This document shows, in pieces, positions 1 through 6,587 of a stretch of DNA of 13,649 nucleotides; position 1 is the first letter of the stretch, and each line of letters begins with the position of its first letter. The stretch comes from JBAYVY01 sp041674345. GTDB lineage: Bacteria; Planctomycetota; Phycisphaerae; Phycisphaerales; Zrk34. The notes below the pieces were generated by a model. The model did not search any database and had not been told where the DNA came from. It was given only the letters and a program-made list of their open reading frames with translations. Location: positions 1 through 13,649 of the forward strand of contig JBAYVY010000050.1 in assembly GCA_041674345.1 (NCBI GenBank). Reading direction: 5' to 3'. Both the position numbers and the translations under genes were made by a program.

Positions 1-1941
1 GCTGACCGACGGTTTGTGCAGCGGCTTGCCGCCCATGATGTCGTCCACTTCATCCGCGCTGAGCGTTTCGTACTTCAGCAGCGCCTCGGCCACCGCGACG
101 ATCTTGTCCCAGTTTTCATCGACGATCTTCTGAGCGTCGGCATACCCCTCGTCGATCAGCCGCTTGACTTCCTCGTCAATCGTATTGGCGGTGTTGTCGG
201 AGTAACTGCGTTCGGGCATCAGCGAATTGGGATTGTCCTCCGGCGTGTAATCGACGAAGCCCAACCGCGAACTCATGCCCCATTCCAGCACCATCTGCCG
301 GGCGTAAGCGGTCGCCATGCGGATGTCGCCCGACGCTCCGCTGGTCACGTCGCCGGTTTTGCGGTTTTCCGCGATGCGACCGGCGCACAACACGCGCAAC
401 TGGTCATGCAGGTAGGCCAGGCCGTAACCGTAGCGGTCCTTTTCGGGCAGACTCATCGTCGCGCCGAGATAAGGCCCGCGCGGAATGATCGTGACTTTAT
501 GCACGGGGTCGGCGTGCGGCAGCAGTTTCTGCACCACCGCGTGCCCCGCCTCGTGATAGGCCGTGCCGATGCGTTCCTCCTCCTCGATCTTGCGGCTCTT
601 GCGGGCGCGGCCGAACTTCACCTTATCACGCGCTTCCTCCAAATCCGCCATCTCCACGAAATCCTTGTTGCCCATCGTGGCGATGATCGCCGCCTCATTA
701 ATGATCGCCGCCAGGTCCGCGCCGCTGAACATCGGCGTCTGCCGCGCCAATCGCTCAATGTCAATCGACGGACTCATCTTCACGCGTTTGGCGTGAACTC
801 GCAAAATCTCCAGCCGGCCCTTGAGGTCGGGCAGCGACACGGTGATCTGCCGATCAAAGCGGCCGGGGCGGGTCAGCGCCGGATCAAGCACATCGGAGCG
901 ATTGGTCGCCGCCATGACGATGACCTGGTCGTTGGTCTCGAAGCCGTCCATTTCGACAAGGATCGCGTTGAGGGTTTGCTCACGTTCATCATGCCCGCCG
1001 GAGGAAAAGCCCGATCCGCGCCGTCGGCCTACCGCGTCGATTTCATCGAGAAAAATAATGCACGGCGAACTATCCTTGGCCTGTTTGAACAGATCACGGA
1101 CGCGGGACGCGCCCACGCCGACGAACATTTCCACGAAGTCCGAACCGCTGATGGAGAAGAAGGGCACTTCCGCTTCGCCGGCGACGGCCTTGGCGAGCAG
1201 GGTTTTGCCGCAACCGGGCGGACCGATGAGCAGCACGCCGCGGGGGATGCGTCCGCCGAGTCGCTGGAACTTTTTGGGGTGTTTGAGGAACTCGATGATT
1301 TCCTGGACTTCGTCCTTGGCTTCATCGACGCCGGCCACGTCGTTGAGGGTGACGTGGGTCATTTCCTTGGAGACGATTTTGTGTTTGGACCGTCCGAAGT
1401 TTCCGAGCATGCCCATGCCGCCTCCCCCGCCCCGCGCGGCGCGGAAGAGGAAGAAATAGATCAACCCGAACAGCAACAGCCAGGGCAGGAAGCTGACCAG
1501 CAGCATGAAGAACTGGCTGGTTGGTTCGGTGACCAGATCGCGGCCCTTGGCGGCGCGAACGATGATGTCGGTGATGACCCTGGCGCTTTCGTTGGCGGGC
1601 AGTTTAATCATCACCTGCGGGGGGATGTTCGGGGCCTTGGCGGTGTCGATATCGACGACGATGCGGTCATCCTTGAGGATGATTTTTTTCGCCGCGCCGG
1701 TTTGGATGTAATTGACGATTTCGCCGAGCGTGACTTCCTTGGCCTGGTTCTGCGAATTGGTGACCACCAGCACGAACGCGGCGATCAGACCCAGCACCAT
1801 CATCCAGCCCAGCAGATTGCGGTTCATGCGCAGCGGCGACTGACCGCCCCCCGAAGGGCCGCCCGGACCCTGGTTGGAGTTTCCGGGGCCGGGATCTGGA
1901 CCGGGGTTGTCGTTATTGGGTTCGTTGGGTTGCTCGCTCAT
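1..1941 (-). CDS. ftsH: ATP-dependent zinc metalloprotease FtsH (3' end cut off by window)
   Basis: Membrane-anchored AAA+ protease that extracts and degrades membrane and short-lived cytosolic proteins. The reading frame is open for 647 codons to the window edge, so only a short C-terminus is missing. Order: a Pro/Asn/Gly-rich N-terminal tail (about 1-40), TM1 (about 43-61), a short periplasmic domain, TM2 (about 143-166) followed by a Gly run, then the AAA domain with Walker A GPPGCGKT (240-247), Walker B IIFLDEID (295-302) and the second-region motif TRPGRFDR. The protease domain has the zinc motif HEAGH (463-467) and the third ligand Asp539 in GASGDIR. The Walker A has Cys where Thr is commoner. 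The start is the first Met before the acidic tail; no Shine-Dalgarno precedes it, but a -10-like box lies 7 nt upstream. It follows the lptE-like gene, separated by an inverted repeat. Identification is secure. Confidence 0.98.
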   Translation of the reverse strand, partial: MSEQPNEPNNDNPGPDPGPGNSNQGPGGPSGGGQSPLRMNRNLLGWMMVLGLIAAFVLVVTNSQNQAKEVTLGEIVNYIQTGAAKKIILKDDRIVVDIDTAKAPNIPPQVMIKLPANESARVITDIIVRAAKGRDLVTEPTSQFFMLLVSFLPWLLLFGLIYFFLFRAARGGGGGMGMLGNFGRSKHKIVSKEMTHVTLNDVAGVDEAKDEVQEIIEFLKHPKKFQRLGGRIPRGVLLIGPPGCGKTLLAKAVAGEAEVPFFSISGSDFVEMFVGVGASRVRDLFKQAKDSSPCIIFLDEIDAVGRRRGSGFSSGGHDEREQTLNAILVEMDGFETNDQVIVMAATNRSDVLDPALTRPGRFDRQITVSLPDLKGRLEILRVHAKRVKMSPSIDIERLARQTPMFSGADLAAIINEAAIIATMGNKDFVEMADLEEARDKVKFGRARKSRKIEEEERIGTAYHEAGHAVVQKLLPHADPVHKVTIIPRGPYLGATMSLPEKDRYGYGLAYLHDQLRVLCAGRIAENRKTGDVTSGASGDIRMATAYARQMVLEWGMSSRLGFVDYTPEDNPNSLMPERSYSDNTANTIDEEVKRLIDEGYADAQKIVDENWDKIVAVAEALLKYETLSADEVDDIMGGKPLHKPSVS

Positions 1942-1948
1942 GGAGTGC

Positions 1949-1977
1949 ATCATAGGCGGAAAAGGGGGGAACGTCAC
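1949..1977 (-). promoter_or_regulatory. Candidate ftsH promoter, possibly giving a leaderless mRNA
   Basis: On the minus strand, GTGACG (1972-1977) and TATGAT (1949-1954) are separated by 17 nt, matching the sigma70 consensus at 4/6 and 5/6 positions. The -10 box ends 7 nt before the ftsH ATG, so transcription would start at or next to the start codon. This fits the absence of any Shine-Dalgarno there. Found by inspection only; hexamer matches of this quality occur by chance. Confidence 0.35.
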
Positions 1978-1990
1978 ACAGGATTAATCA

Positions 1991-2115
1991 CCCAACACCA
2001 ATGACGAATGACCCAATAATGACCCATTACCAAGAACCAACCGAATCGACGTTCTTCTTTGAACATTGAACATTGGTGATTATTGGGTCATTCGTCATTG
2101 GAGTTTGGTCATTGC
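1991..2115. repeat. Heptad-periodic inverted repeat between lptE-like gene and ftsH
   Basis: A perfect 23-bp inverted repeat: the arm at 1998-2020 is the exact reverse complement of 2079-2101, with a 58-nt loop. Both arms and their flanks keep a 7-nt period. In-phase words include CCAATGA and CGAATGA (1998-2011) on the left, and TGAACAT twice (2060-2073), then TCATTCG and TCATTGG (2088-2101), on the right. The element begins just downstream of the lptE-like stop codon. It shares the word AATGACGAATGAC with the larger element at 3868-3993. A transcript could fold it into a long hairpin and so act as a terminator or processing site; no T-tract is seen. Confidence 0.85.
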
Positions 2116-2123
2116 CGCGCTGG

Positions 2124-2675
2124 CTACCAGTCGCTTCTCATCACCGACACGATGTCGCGCGCCAGTTCGGCGACGGCCTGGTGCTGGGCGATCTGCATCG
2201 GTTCGCCGACGGCGCGGAGGGGCACATATTCGCCGCTGCCGATGATGCGGTCGCGCCGGCGGATCACCTGCCCGCTGCGCAGGTCTTTCCATTCAAAGCT
2301 GACGGTGATTTGGGCCTGCATCTCCTGCGGCACGCCCGCGTCGAAAGTGCGGCTGAGCGTGGTCTGTTGGATGGCGACAATGGTGCCGGTCAGCAGCGTA
2401 TCGGCCCCGGCGGCGTTGGTCACCTTGTAAGGCGAGCGGAGTTCAATCTCCTTGACCAGCGCTTCGGACAGTTCCATTTCCACGCCCTGGTAGAAAGTGC
2501 GATTGGCGAAGATGTCGAGTTTGACCGTGCGAATGTTGGCAGGGAAAAGATCGGCGATGTGATAGCCGGCCTGACCGTCGCCCTGACAACCGATCATCAG
2601 CGCGATCACCGCGACCAGTAACGCGGCGGCGGACGGCGCGGGTTTTCGCATCACGAAACGTGCGGGATGGGACAT
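2124..2675 (-). CDS. LptE-like outer-membrane lipoprotein
   Basis: Probable LPS-assembly lipoprotein, the partner that plugs the LptD outer-membrane channel. It is 183 residues long. The N-terminus is basic, then hydrophobic (about 16-29), and ends in a lipobox-like LMIGC with the lipidated Cys at residue 30. The mature part starts with the family-like pattern GYHIADLFPANIRTV and continues as an alpha/beta domain (ANRTFYQG, EALVKEIELRSPYKV, LLTGTIVAI). The ATG at 2675 is chosen because GGAG lies 5 nt upstream; a second Met at residue 9 is possible. It starts 2 nt after the BamD-like stop codon, so the two are almost certainly cotranscribed and translationally coupled. LptE proteins diverge strongly, so the call rests on the overall pattern, lipobox and neighbourhood. 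No lptD is in view. Confidence 0.75.
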   Translation of the reverse strand: MSHPARFVMRKPAPSAAALLVAVIALMIGCQGDGQAGYHIADLFPANIRTVKLDIFANRTFYQGVEMELSEALVKEIELRSPYKVTNAAGADTLLTGTIVAIQQTTLSRTFDAGVPQEMQAQITVSFEWKDLRSGQVIRRRDRIIGSGEYVPLRAVGEPMQIAQHQAVAELARDIVSVMRSDW

Positions 2676-2677
2676 GG

Positions 2678-3784
2678 TTACTCCGGGGCCGTGAGATTCG
2701 GCGGGGCGACGATGGGGGCATTGGTTTCGACCGGCTCTTTGCTTTCCACGGCGGGCTGGTTGACGGCCTGCTGTTCGGTCGGTCTCTGACGGGCATGTTG
2801 CCTGAGCAACTCGGCGACCTTTTCATCGGTGAACGCGGCAGCCTGTTCGGGGTTGATCTGGCGCAGATCGGCCAGGGCGGCCTGCGCCGCGGCGGAACTG
2901 GGGTGATCGGTCACGACCCGCCCCAGCATGTAGGCGGCGCTGACAACGTTGCCCCGGGTGTGATACCAGCGGGCGACGAGCAGGTCTTTTTCGGCCAGCG
3001 ATTCGTCGATGCGGACCAGCAGTTCATCGGAACCGTGCTGCTCGGCGGGACCGGGGAAACGCTCCTTGAAGGTGTAAAGCCGGGCGCGGGCTTCGTACAA
3101 CCCCGTGCCGTCGAACGCAGGCCCTTTGAACGTGGCGAGGTTGGCGTCCACCTGACGCTGCATGGCGTAGGCCGACCACTGGCTGCGCGGATAGTTATCG
3201 ACAAAGATGCTGTACGCATCGGACGCCATATACATTTCGCCCCGGCGATAGTAGAAATCGCCCAGCGATTTGCCGGCCTGCTCGGCGAGTTTGCTGCCGG
3301 GGTCGCGCTCCTGGATGCGGATCAGCAGTTCCTCCGCCTCGCCGCCGGTCGGCACGATGCGCATGCCCCAGATTTTCCGCCGACGACCGCCGGCATACAT
3401 CTGCGCGATCTCGTACTCGCGGTGCAACGCCGTCTGGAACTGCGGCGAACCGGGAAACGTGCGGATCAGATATTCGTAGTCGTACAACGCCTTGAACTCA
3501 TTGTTCTGCGCGATCTTCGCGTCGGCGCGCAACAGGTACGCCTGCGGCAACAGACGGTGATTGTGATGCGACTCGATCCATGCGTCGGCCATGTCCTCGG
3601 CATCGTCGGCGCGACCGTCGGCCAGCGCCTTGGCGATCCCCGCCAGTTCGCCGCCCGGCGTCGCCGCGTCCGGCGCGGAGGTCCGGGTGAAGCCCTCCTT
3701 GCCCAGTTCAAAGGTTTCCTGCGCGAAGGTCGCGCCGGCACAGGCCGCGATCGCGGCGACGATGAACATGAGGTGGGGTTTCAT
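2678..3784 (-). CDS. BamD/YfiO-like TPR protein of outer-membrane assembly
   Basis: A 368-residue exported protein with helical TPR-like repeats, resembling BamD, the lipoprotein that helps insert beta-barrel proteins into the outer membrane. The N-terminus is a signal sequence (MKPH, then a hydrophobic stretch). IAAC at 12-15 could be a lipobox; otherwise signal peptidase could cut after residue 21 (TFA, then QE). Repeats show the usual signs: LLRADAKIAQNNEFKALYDY, AGKSLGDFYYRRGEMY with YSIFVDNYP, and LLVARWYHTRGNVVSAAY with VVTDHPSSAAA. The last 50 residues are a low-complexity tail rich in Pro, Gln, Glu and Ala. Start 3784 is preferred over the ATG at 3790 because AAGGA lies 5 nt before it. 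The frame stays open upstream to about 4060, but that stretch is repeat DNA and antisense to nothing real. It heads the pair with the lptE-like gene. Another YbgF/CpoB-type TPR role cannot be excluded. Confidence 0.75.
   Translation of the reverse strand: MKPHLMFIVAAIAACAGATFAQETFELGKEGFTRTSAPDAATPGGELAGIAKALADGRADDAEDMADAWIESHHNHRLLPQAYLLRADAKIAQNNEFKALYDYEYLIRTFPGSPQFQTALHREYEIAQMYAGGRRRKIWGMRIVPTGGEAEELLIRIQERDPGSKLAEQAGKSLGDFYYRRGEMYMASDAYSIFVDNYPRSQWSAYAMQRQVDANLATFKGPAFDGTGLYEARARLYTFKERFPGPAEQHGSDELLVRIDESLAEKDLLVARWYHTRGNVVSAAYMLGRVVTDHPSSAAAQAALADLRQINPEQAAAFTDEKVAELLRQHARQRPTEQQAVNQPAVESKEPVETNAPIVAPPNLTAPE
2681..2684 (-). promoter_or_regulatory. Shine-Dalgarno for lptE-like gene, inside bamD-like 3' end
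   Basis: GGAG lies 5 nt before the ATG at 2675. The stop codon of the upstream gene sits within that spacer, an arrangement typical of translational coupling. It decides the start against the internal Met at residue 9. Confidence 0.7.
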
Positions 3785-3789
3785 TGGCA

Positions 3790-3794
3790 TCCTT
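3790..3794 (-). promoter_or_regulatory. Shine-Dalgarno deciding the bamD-like start
   Basis: AAGGA is followed by 5 nt and the ATG at 3784. The alternative ATG at 3790 overlaps this motif and would have no usable spacing. Confidence 0.6.
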
Positions 3795-3831
3795 GCGCTC
3801 CGACGGTTGAATACGTTCCGGCAATCACACG

Positions 3832-3860
3832 ATGATAAACGGCGCGGGGGTCGGGGGCAA
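3832..3860 (-). promoter_or_regulatory. Candidate promoter of the bamD-lptE-like pair
   Basis: TTGCCC (3855-3860), a 17-nt spacer and TATCAT (3832-3837) on the minus strand match the sigma70 consensus at 4/6 and 5/6. It lies just downstream of the 3868-3993 repeat and would give a leader of about 40 nt containing the Shine-Dalgarno. Inspection only. Confidence 0.4.
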
Positions 3861-3867
3861 TCGGGCA

Positions 3868-3993
3868 AATGACGAATGACGAAATCCGAATGACGAATCA
3901 AATCCGAAGTCCGAGACTCGAAACAGCCCCGTTCTGTTTCGGATTTCGAGTTTCGGGCTTGATTCGTCATTCGGATTTCGTCATTCGTCATTC
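3868..3993. repeat. 18-heptad palindromic element with perfect 34-bp arms
   Basis: The arm at 3868-3901 is the exact reverse complement of 3959-3992. The whole stretch divides into 18 consecutive 7-nt words without any phase shift. AATGACG occurs three times on the left (3868, 3875, 3889) and GTCATTC three times on the right (3966, 3980, 3987). Inner words are variants such as TCCGAAG, TCCGAGA, TTCGGAT and TTCGAGT. The first codons read from the right arm on the minus strand are the last two residues and the stop codon of the VKOR fusion gene. Translated, such DNA gives peptides of the type NDEIRMTN and IRHSDFVIRH. From memory, these are common as spurious ORFs in planctomycete and verrucomicrobial genomes. 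Confidence 0.95.
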
Positions 3994-5153
3994 CCCTTCC
4001 GAGGGGCCAGCCCCGTCGTCCACAGCATCGCCAGGGTTTGCGCATCATCGGGGATCGCACTGATGCGTAAACGCCCGGCCGTCATCGCCGGCAACCGTTC
4101 GAGATTCAGCGACGCCGCGGTTTCCACGTCACGGGCGATGCGCTGGGCGATGATCGGATCGGCCAGCGCGCGATCCAACCCCTCGCCCACCAGTTCGCGG
4201 GCTTTGGATTGCGCCTCTTCCACGGTGCATTGCTGATGCGTCAGCAGCCAGCGATGATATTCGAGGTACTCGCCCGAATCCGCCAGCCACACCGCCCACG
4301 CCAGTTTCGCCAGTTCGCACGATGCTTCAAAGCCATCGGGCGTGTTGGCGATGTAATGATTGCACTCGGCGCACAACGGCGCGATCAACACCACCACCGC
4401 CACATCATCACCGACCAACTGTTTCGCCCGTTCCACCACCGGCCAGCCGGCGGCACAACGGGAACACCGAAAATCCATCGCCTCGATCACGAACTTTTTC
4501 GCGTTCGGCGAACCGATGACGATCTGCTCGCTCAACGAAAGTTTCGGCGAATCGGCGAGCAATTCGCCGGGGCCTTCGCCGGTCGCCCAATCGGCGGCTT
4601 CACGGTGTTGGGTCGCCGCCATCGCCGCGGCGCAGGCCAGGCCCGCGACGATCAGCGGCACGATGATCGCCGGTCGCGTGTTTCGCATCGCGATCGGCCA
4701 AATGATCGCCGCCAGCGCGATGCTGATGATGTGCGTCGCCGTACACCACCAACACCATTGATGCAGGTCGAACGCTTGTACGCCGATGAACCACAGCCCC
4801 CCGCCGGCCAGTGTTGCGACGAAAAACGAACCGCTCACCCGCGACCACGGGCAGCGTGGAAAGCGAATCGTCGAAACCCACAACAACAAATAGGCGGAAA
4901 ACCCCAGCGTCGCGACGGACTTGCCCCCAACCGTCGCCCACTTGCTGTCGAACAATGATCGGCAATCGCCGCACAACGGAAACCCCCGGAAGTTATCGCC
5001 AGCGGCATAGCGCCCCCACGTCAAAAATCCCGTCAGCGCCAATCCCGCGACGATCAGCACGCGCATCGTCCATATCACCGGTTTAGCGGGTGGCACGCCC
5101 CCGGAATTGTGCCCCTCCCCGGTTTGACATACGTCATTGTCGCACTTGCCCAT
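3981..5153 (-). CDS. VKOR-thioredoxin fold fusion, disulfide-forming membrane protein
   Basis: A 390-residue membrane protein joining a vitamin K epoxide reductase domain to a DsbA/thioredoxin-like domain. VKOR passes electrons from the oxidised thioredoxin partner to quinone and so drives disulfide formation outside the cytoplasm. The VKOR part (about 30-175) has several membrane helices, the loop pair CGDC (61-64) and the catalytic CWWC (134-137). The thioredoxin part (about 205-380) has CSRC (230-233) after the strand FVIEAMDF, and a proline loop ERLPAM. Two extra Cys occur in APLCAEC. Start 5153 overlaps the end of proA by 20 nt with GGTGAG 5 nt upstream; Met30 is an alternative that keeps all domains. 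The C-terminal residues ND-E and the TGA come from the adjacent heptad repeat. The family call is firm; the start is less certain. Confidence 0.9.
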   Translation of the reverse strand: MGKCDNDVCQTGEGHNSGGVPPAKPVIWTMRVLIVAGLALTGFLTWGRYAAGDNFRGFPLCGDCRSLFDSKWATVGGKSVATLGFSAYLLLWVSTIRFPRCPWSRVSGSFFVATLAGGGLWFIGVQAFDLHQWCWWCTATHIISIALAAIIWPIAMRNTRPAIIVPLIVAGLACAAAMAATQHREAADWATGEGPGELLADSPKLSLSEQIVIGSPNAKKFVIEAMDFRCSRCAAGWPVVERAKQLVGDDVAVVVLIAPLCAECNHYIANTPDGFEASCELAKLAWAVWLADSGEYLEYHRWLLTHQQCTVEEAQSKARELVGEGLDRALADPIIAQRIARDVETAASLNLERLPAMTAGRLRISAIPDDAQTLAMLWTTGLAPRKGNDE

Positions 5154-6429
5154 AGCCGCTCACCACCCACTTGTAGGTCGTCAGGTCGCCGGCCCCCATC
5201 GGCCCGCGCGCGTGCAGTTTGTCGGTGCTGATGCCGATTTCCGCGCCCAGTCCGTATTCGCCGCCGTCGCTGAATCGCGTTGAACAGTTGACCATCACGT
5301 CCGCCGAATCGACTTCGTTGACGAACCGATCCGCCGCCGCGATATCCGCCGTCACAATCGCATCGGTGTGATGCGAGCCGTGACGGTTGATGTGCGTGAT
5401 CGCTTCGTCGAGTGAATCGACGACTTTGATCGCGCAGATCAGATCGAGGTATTCCGCGTCCCAATCGGCGTCGGTCGCATCGACAAGCTGCGAATCGGCG
5501 ACGTGCGACTTCAGCAGTTTCTTACTGCGTTCATCGACGCGCAACTCGACGCCCGCCGCCGCCAGCGCCCTGCACGTTTCGACCTGCAAGGCCCCGGCGT
5601 CGGTGTGAAACAGCAGCGTTTCCGCCGCGTTGCACACGCCCGGGCGCTGCGTTTTGGCATTCACGCAAATGCCGCGCGTCATGCCCCCCGGAAGTTGATT
5701 CGCCGCGGCATCAACGTAAACGTGGCAGTTGCCGGTGTAATGTTTGATGACGGGAATGCGTGCCTGTTCGACGACAGCGCGGATGAGTGATTCGCCGCCG
5801 CGCGGTATCGCCAGGTCGATCAGCCCTTCCATTTTGAGCAGGTGTCCGACGGCCGCGCGATCGGGGGTATCGACCAGTTGCACGCAGTCAGCGTCCCCGC
5901 CGTGTTCGGTGATCGCCTGTCGCACGATGTCCGCGATCGCGGCATTGGAGTGCATCGACTCCTTACCGCCCCGCAGAATCGTCGCGTTGCCGCTTTTGAT
6001 GCACAGCGCCGCGGCATCGCTGGTGACGTTGGGCCGGCTCTCGAAAATAATCAGCACCACGCCGATCGGGCACCGCCGCTTTTCAATGCGTAAACCGTTG
6101 GGCCGAACGCAGCCCTCGATCACCTGCCCCACCGGATCGGTCTGTTCAGCGATCTGCCGAACGCTCCCTGCCATTTTTGCGATACTTCCGTGGGTGAGCG
6201 TGAGCCGGTCGATCATCGCGTCGCTCAGTCCCGCCTGTTTCGCCGCCGCCAAATCTTTTTGATTGGCGTCGATGAGTTGTTGGGTATCGCGTTCCAGTCG
6301 CTGCGCCACGCCGTGCAAAATCGACGCGCGTTGCCCGCCGCTCAATCGCACCAGCGACCGCCCCGCCGCCGCCGCGCGTTCGGCCAGCGACCGGCAATAT
6401 CCCGCGATGTCCGTGGTATTCGTCGTCAT
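5134..6429 (-). CDS. proA: Glutamate-5-semialdehyde dehydrogenase (gamma-glutamyl phosphate reductase)
   Basis: Second enzyme of proline synthesis: NADPH-dependent reduction of gamma-glutamyl phosphate to glutamate-5-semialdehyde in the cytoplasm. At 431 residues it matches the family length. Typical ProA blocks are present: the N-terminal helix with QLIDANQKDL, the cofactor region RRCPIGVVLIIFESRPNVT followed by KSGNATILRGGKE, the catalytic block RPGVCNAAETLL with Cys266, and the C-terminal EYGLGAEIGISTDKLHARGP. The ATG at 6429 is chosen because upstream in-frame codons are repeat-like and not conserved-looking. No Shine-Dalgarno is visible, and a -10-like box lies 7 nt before the ATG. No proB is present in the window. 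The end of the gene overlaps the VKOR fusion start, so the two may be cotranscribed although unrelated in function. Confidence 0.97.
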   Translation of the reverse strand: MTTNTTDIAGYCRSLAERAAAAGRSLVRLSGGQRASILHGVAQRLERDTQQLIDANQKDLAAAKQAGLSDAMIDRLTLTHGSIAKMAGSVRQIAEQTDPVGQVIEGCVRPNGLRIEKRRCPIGVVLIIFESRPNVTSDAAALCIKSGNATILRGGKESMHSNAAIADIVRQAITEHGGDADCVQLVDTPDRAAVGHLLKMEGLIDLAIPRGGESLIRAVVEQARIPVIKHYTGNCHVYVDAAANQLPGGMTRGICVNAKTQRPGVCNAAETLLFHTDAGALQVETCRALAAAGVELRVDERSKKLLKSHVADSQLVDATDADWDAEYLDLICAIKVVDSLDEAITHINRHGSHHTDAIVTADIAAADRFVNEVDSADVMVNCSTRFSDGGEYGLGAEIGISTDKLHARGPMGAGDLTTYKWVVSGYGQVRQ

Positions 6430-6436
6430 GTCGAAC

Positions 6437-6464
6437 AGTGTAGCGGAGAACCGTGTCAGAACAA
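6437..6464 (-). promoter_or_regulatory. Candidate proA promoter, possibly leaderless
   Basis: TTGTTC (6459-6464), a 16-nt spacer and TACACT (6437-6442) on the minus strand. The -10-like box ends 7 nt before the ATG, the same spacing as at ftsH, and there is likewise no Shine-Dalgarno. The -35-like hexamer is part of the octad repeat. Weak consensus match. Confidence 0.25.
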
Positions 6465-6587
6465 CAGAACAGCGGAAAATCAAAACAGCAAAACATGCCG
6501 ATCAGACCGCCACGATCCTTGTTCGCCTCCCCCATGTTCTGTTGTCCTGCTGTCCTGCTTTCCCTCTCTCACTTGTTCTGTTCTTCC
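6457..6587. repeat. Octad-periodic quasi-palindrome between AsmA-like gene and proA
   Basis: The left half repeats 8-nt words (ACAACAGA, ACAGCGGA, AAATCAAA, ACAGCAAA from 6461 to 6492). The right half repeats TGTTGTCC, TGCTGTCC and TGCTTTCC (6540-6563). The halves are roughly inverted: 6461-6470 is the exact reverse complement of 6536-6545. The right half runs into the AsmA-like gene and encodes its last residues and stop codon. Organisation is the same as in the heptad elements but with an 8-nt period. Confidence 0.75.

Noticed and set aside
16..2004. Long plus-strand open frame opposite ftsH
   Set aside because: The opposite strand encodes an unmistakable FtsH; the plus frame is His/Gly/Asp-rich low-quality sequence of the kind GC-rich antisense frames give.
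3868..3993. Insertion sequence or MITE
   Set aside because: No transposase, and no target-site duplication seen beside the arms. The 7-nt period is not a feature of MITEs.
3785..4060. In-frame upstream extension of the bamD-like gene
   Set aside because: It would translate the heptad palindrome and overlap the VKOR fusion gene. The signal sequence with Shine-Dalgarno at 3784 is the better start.
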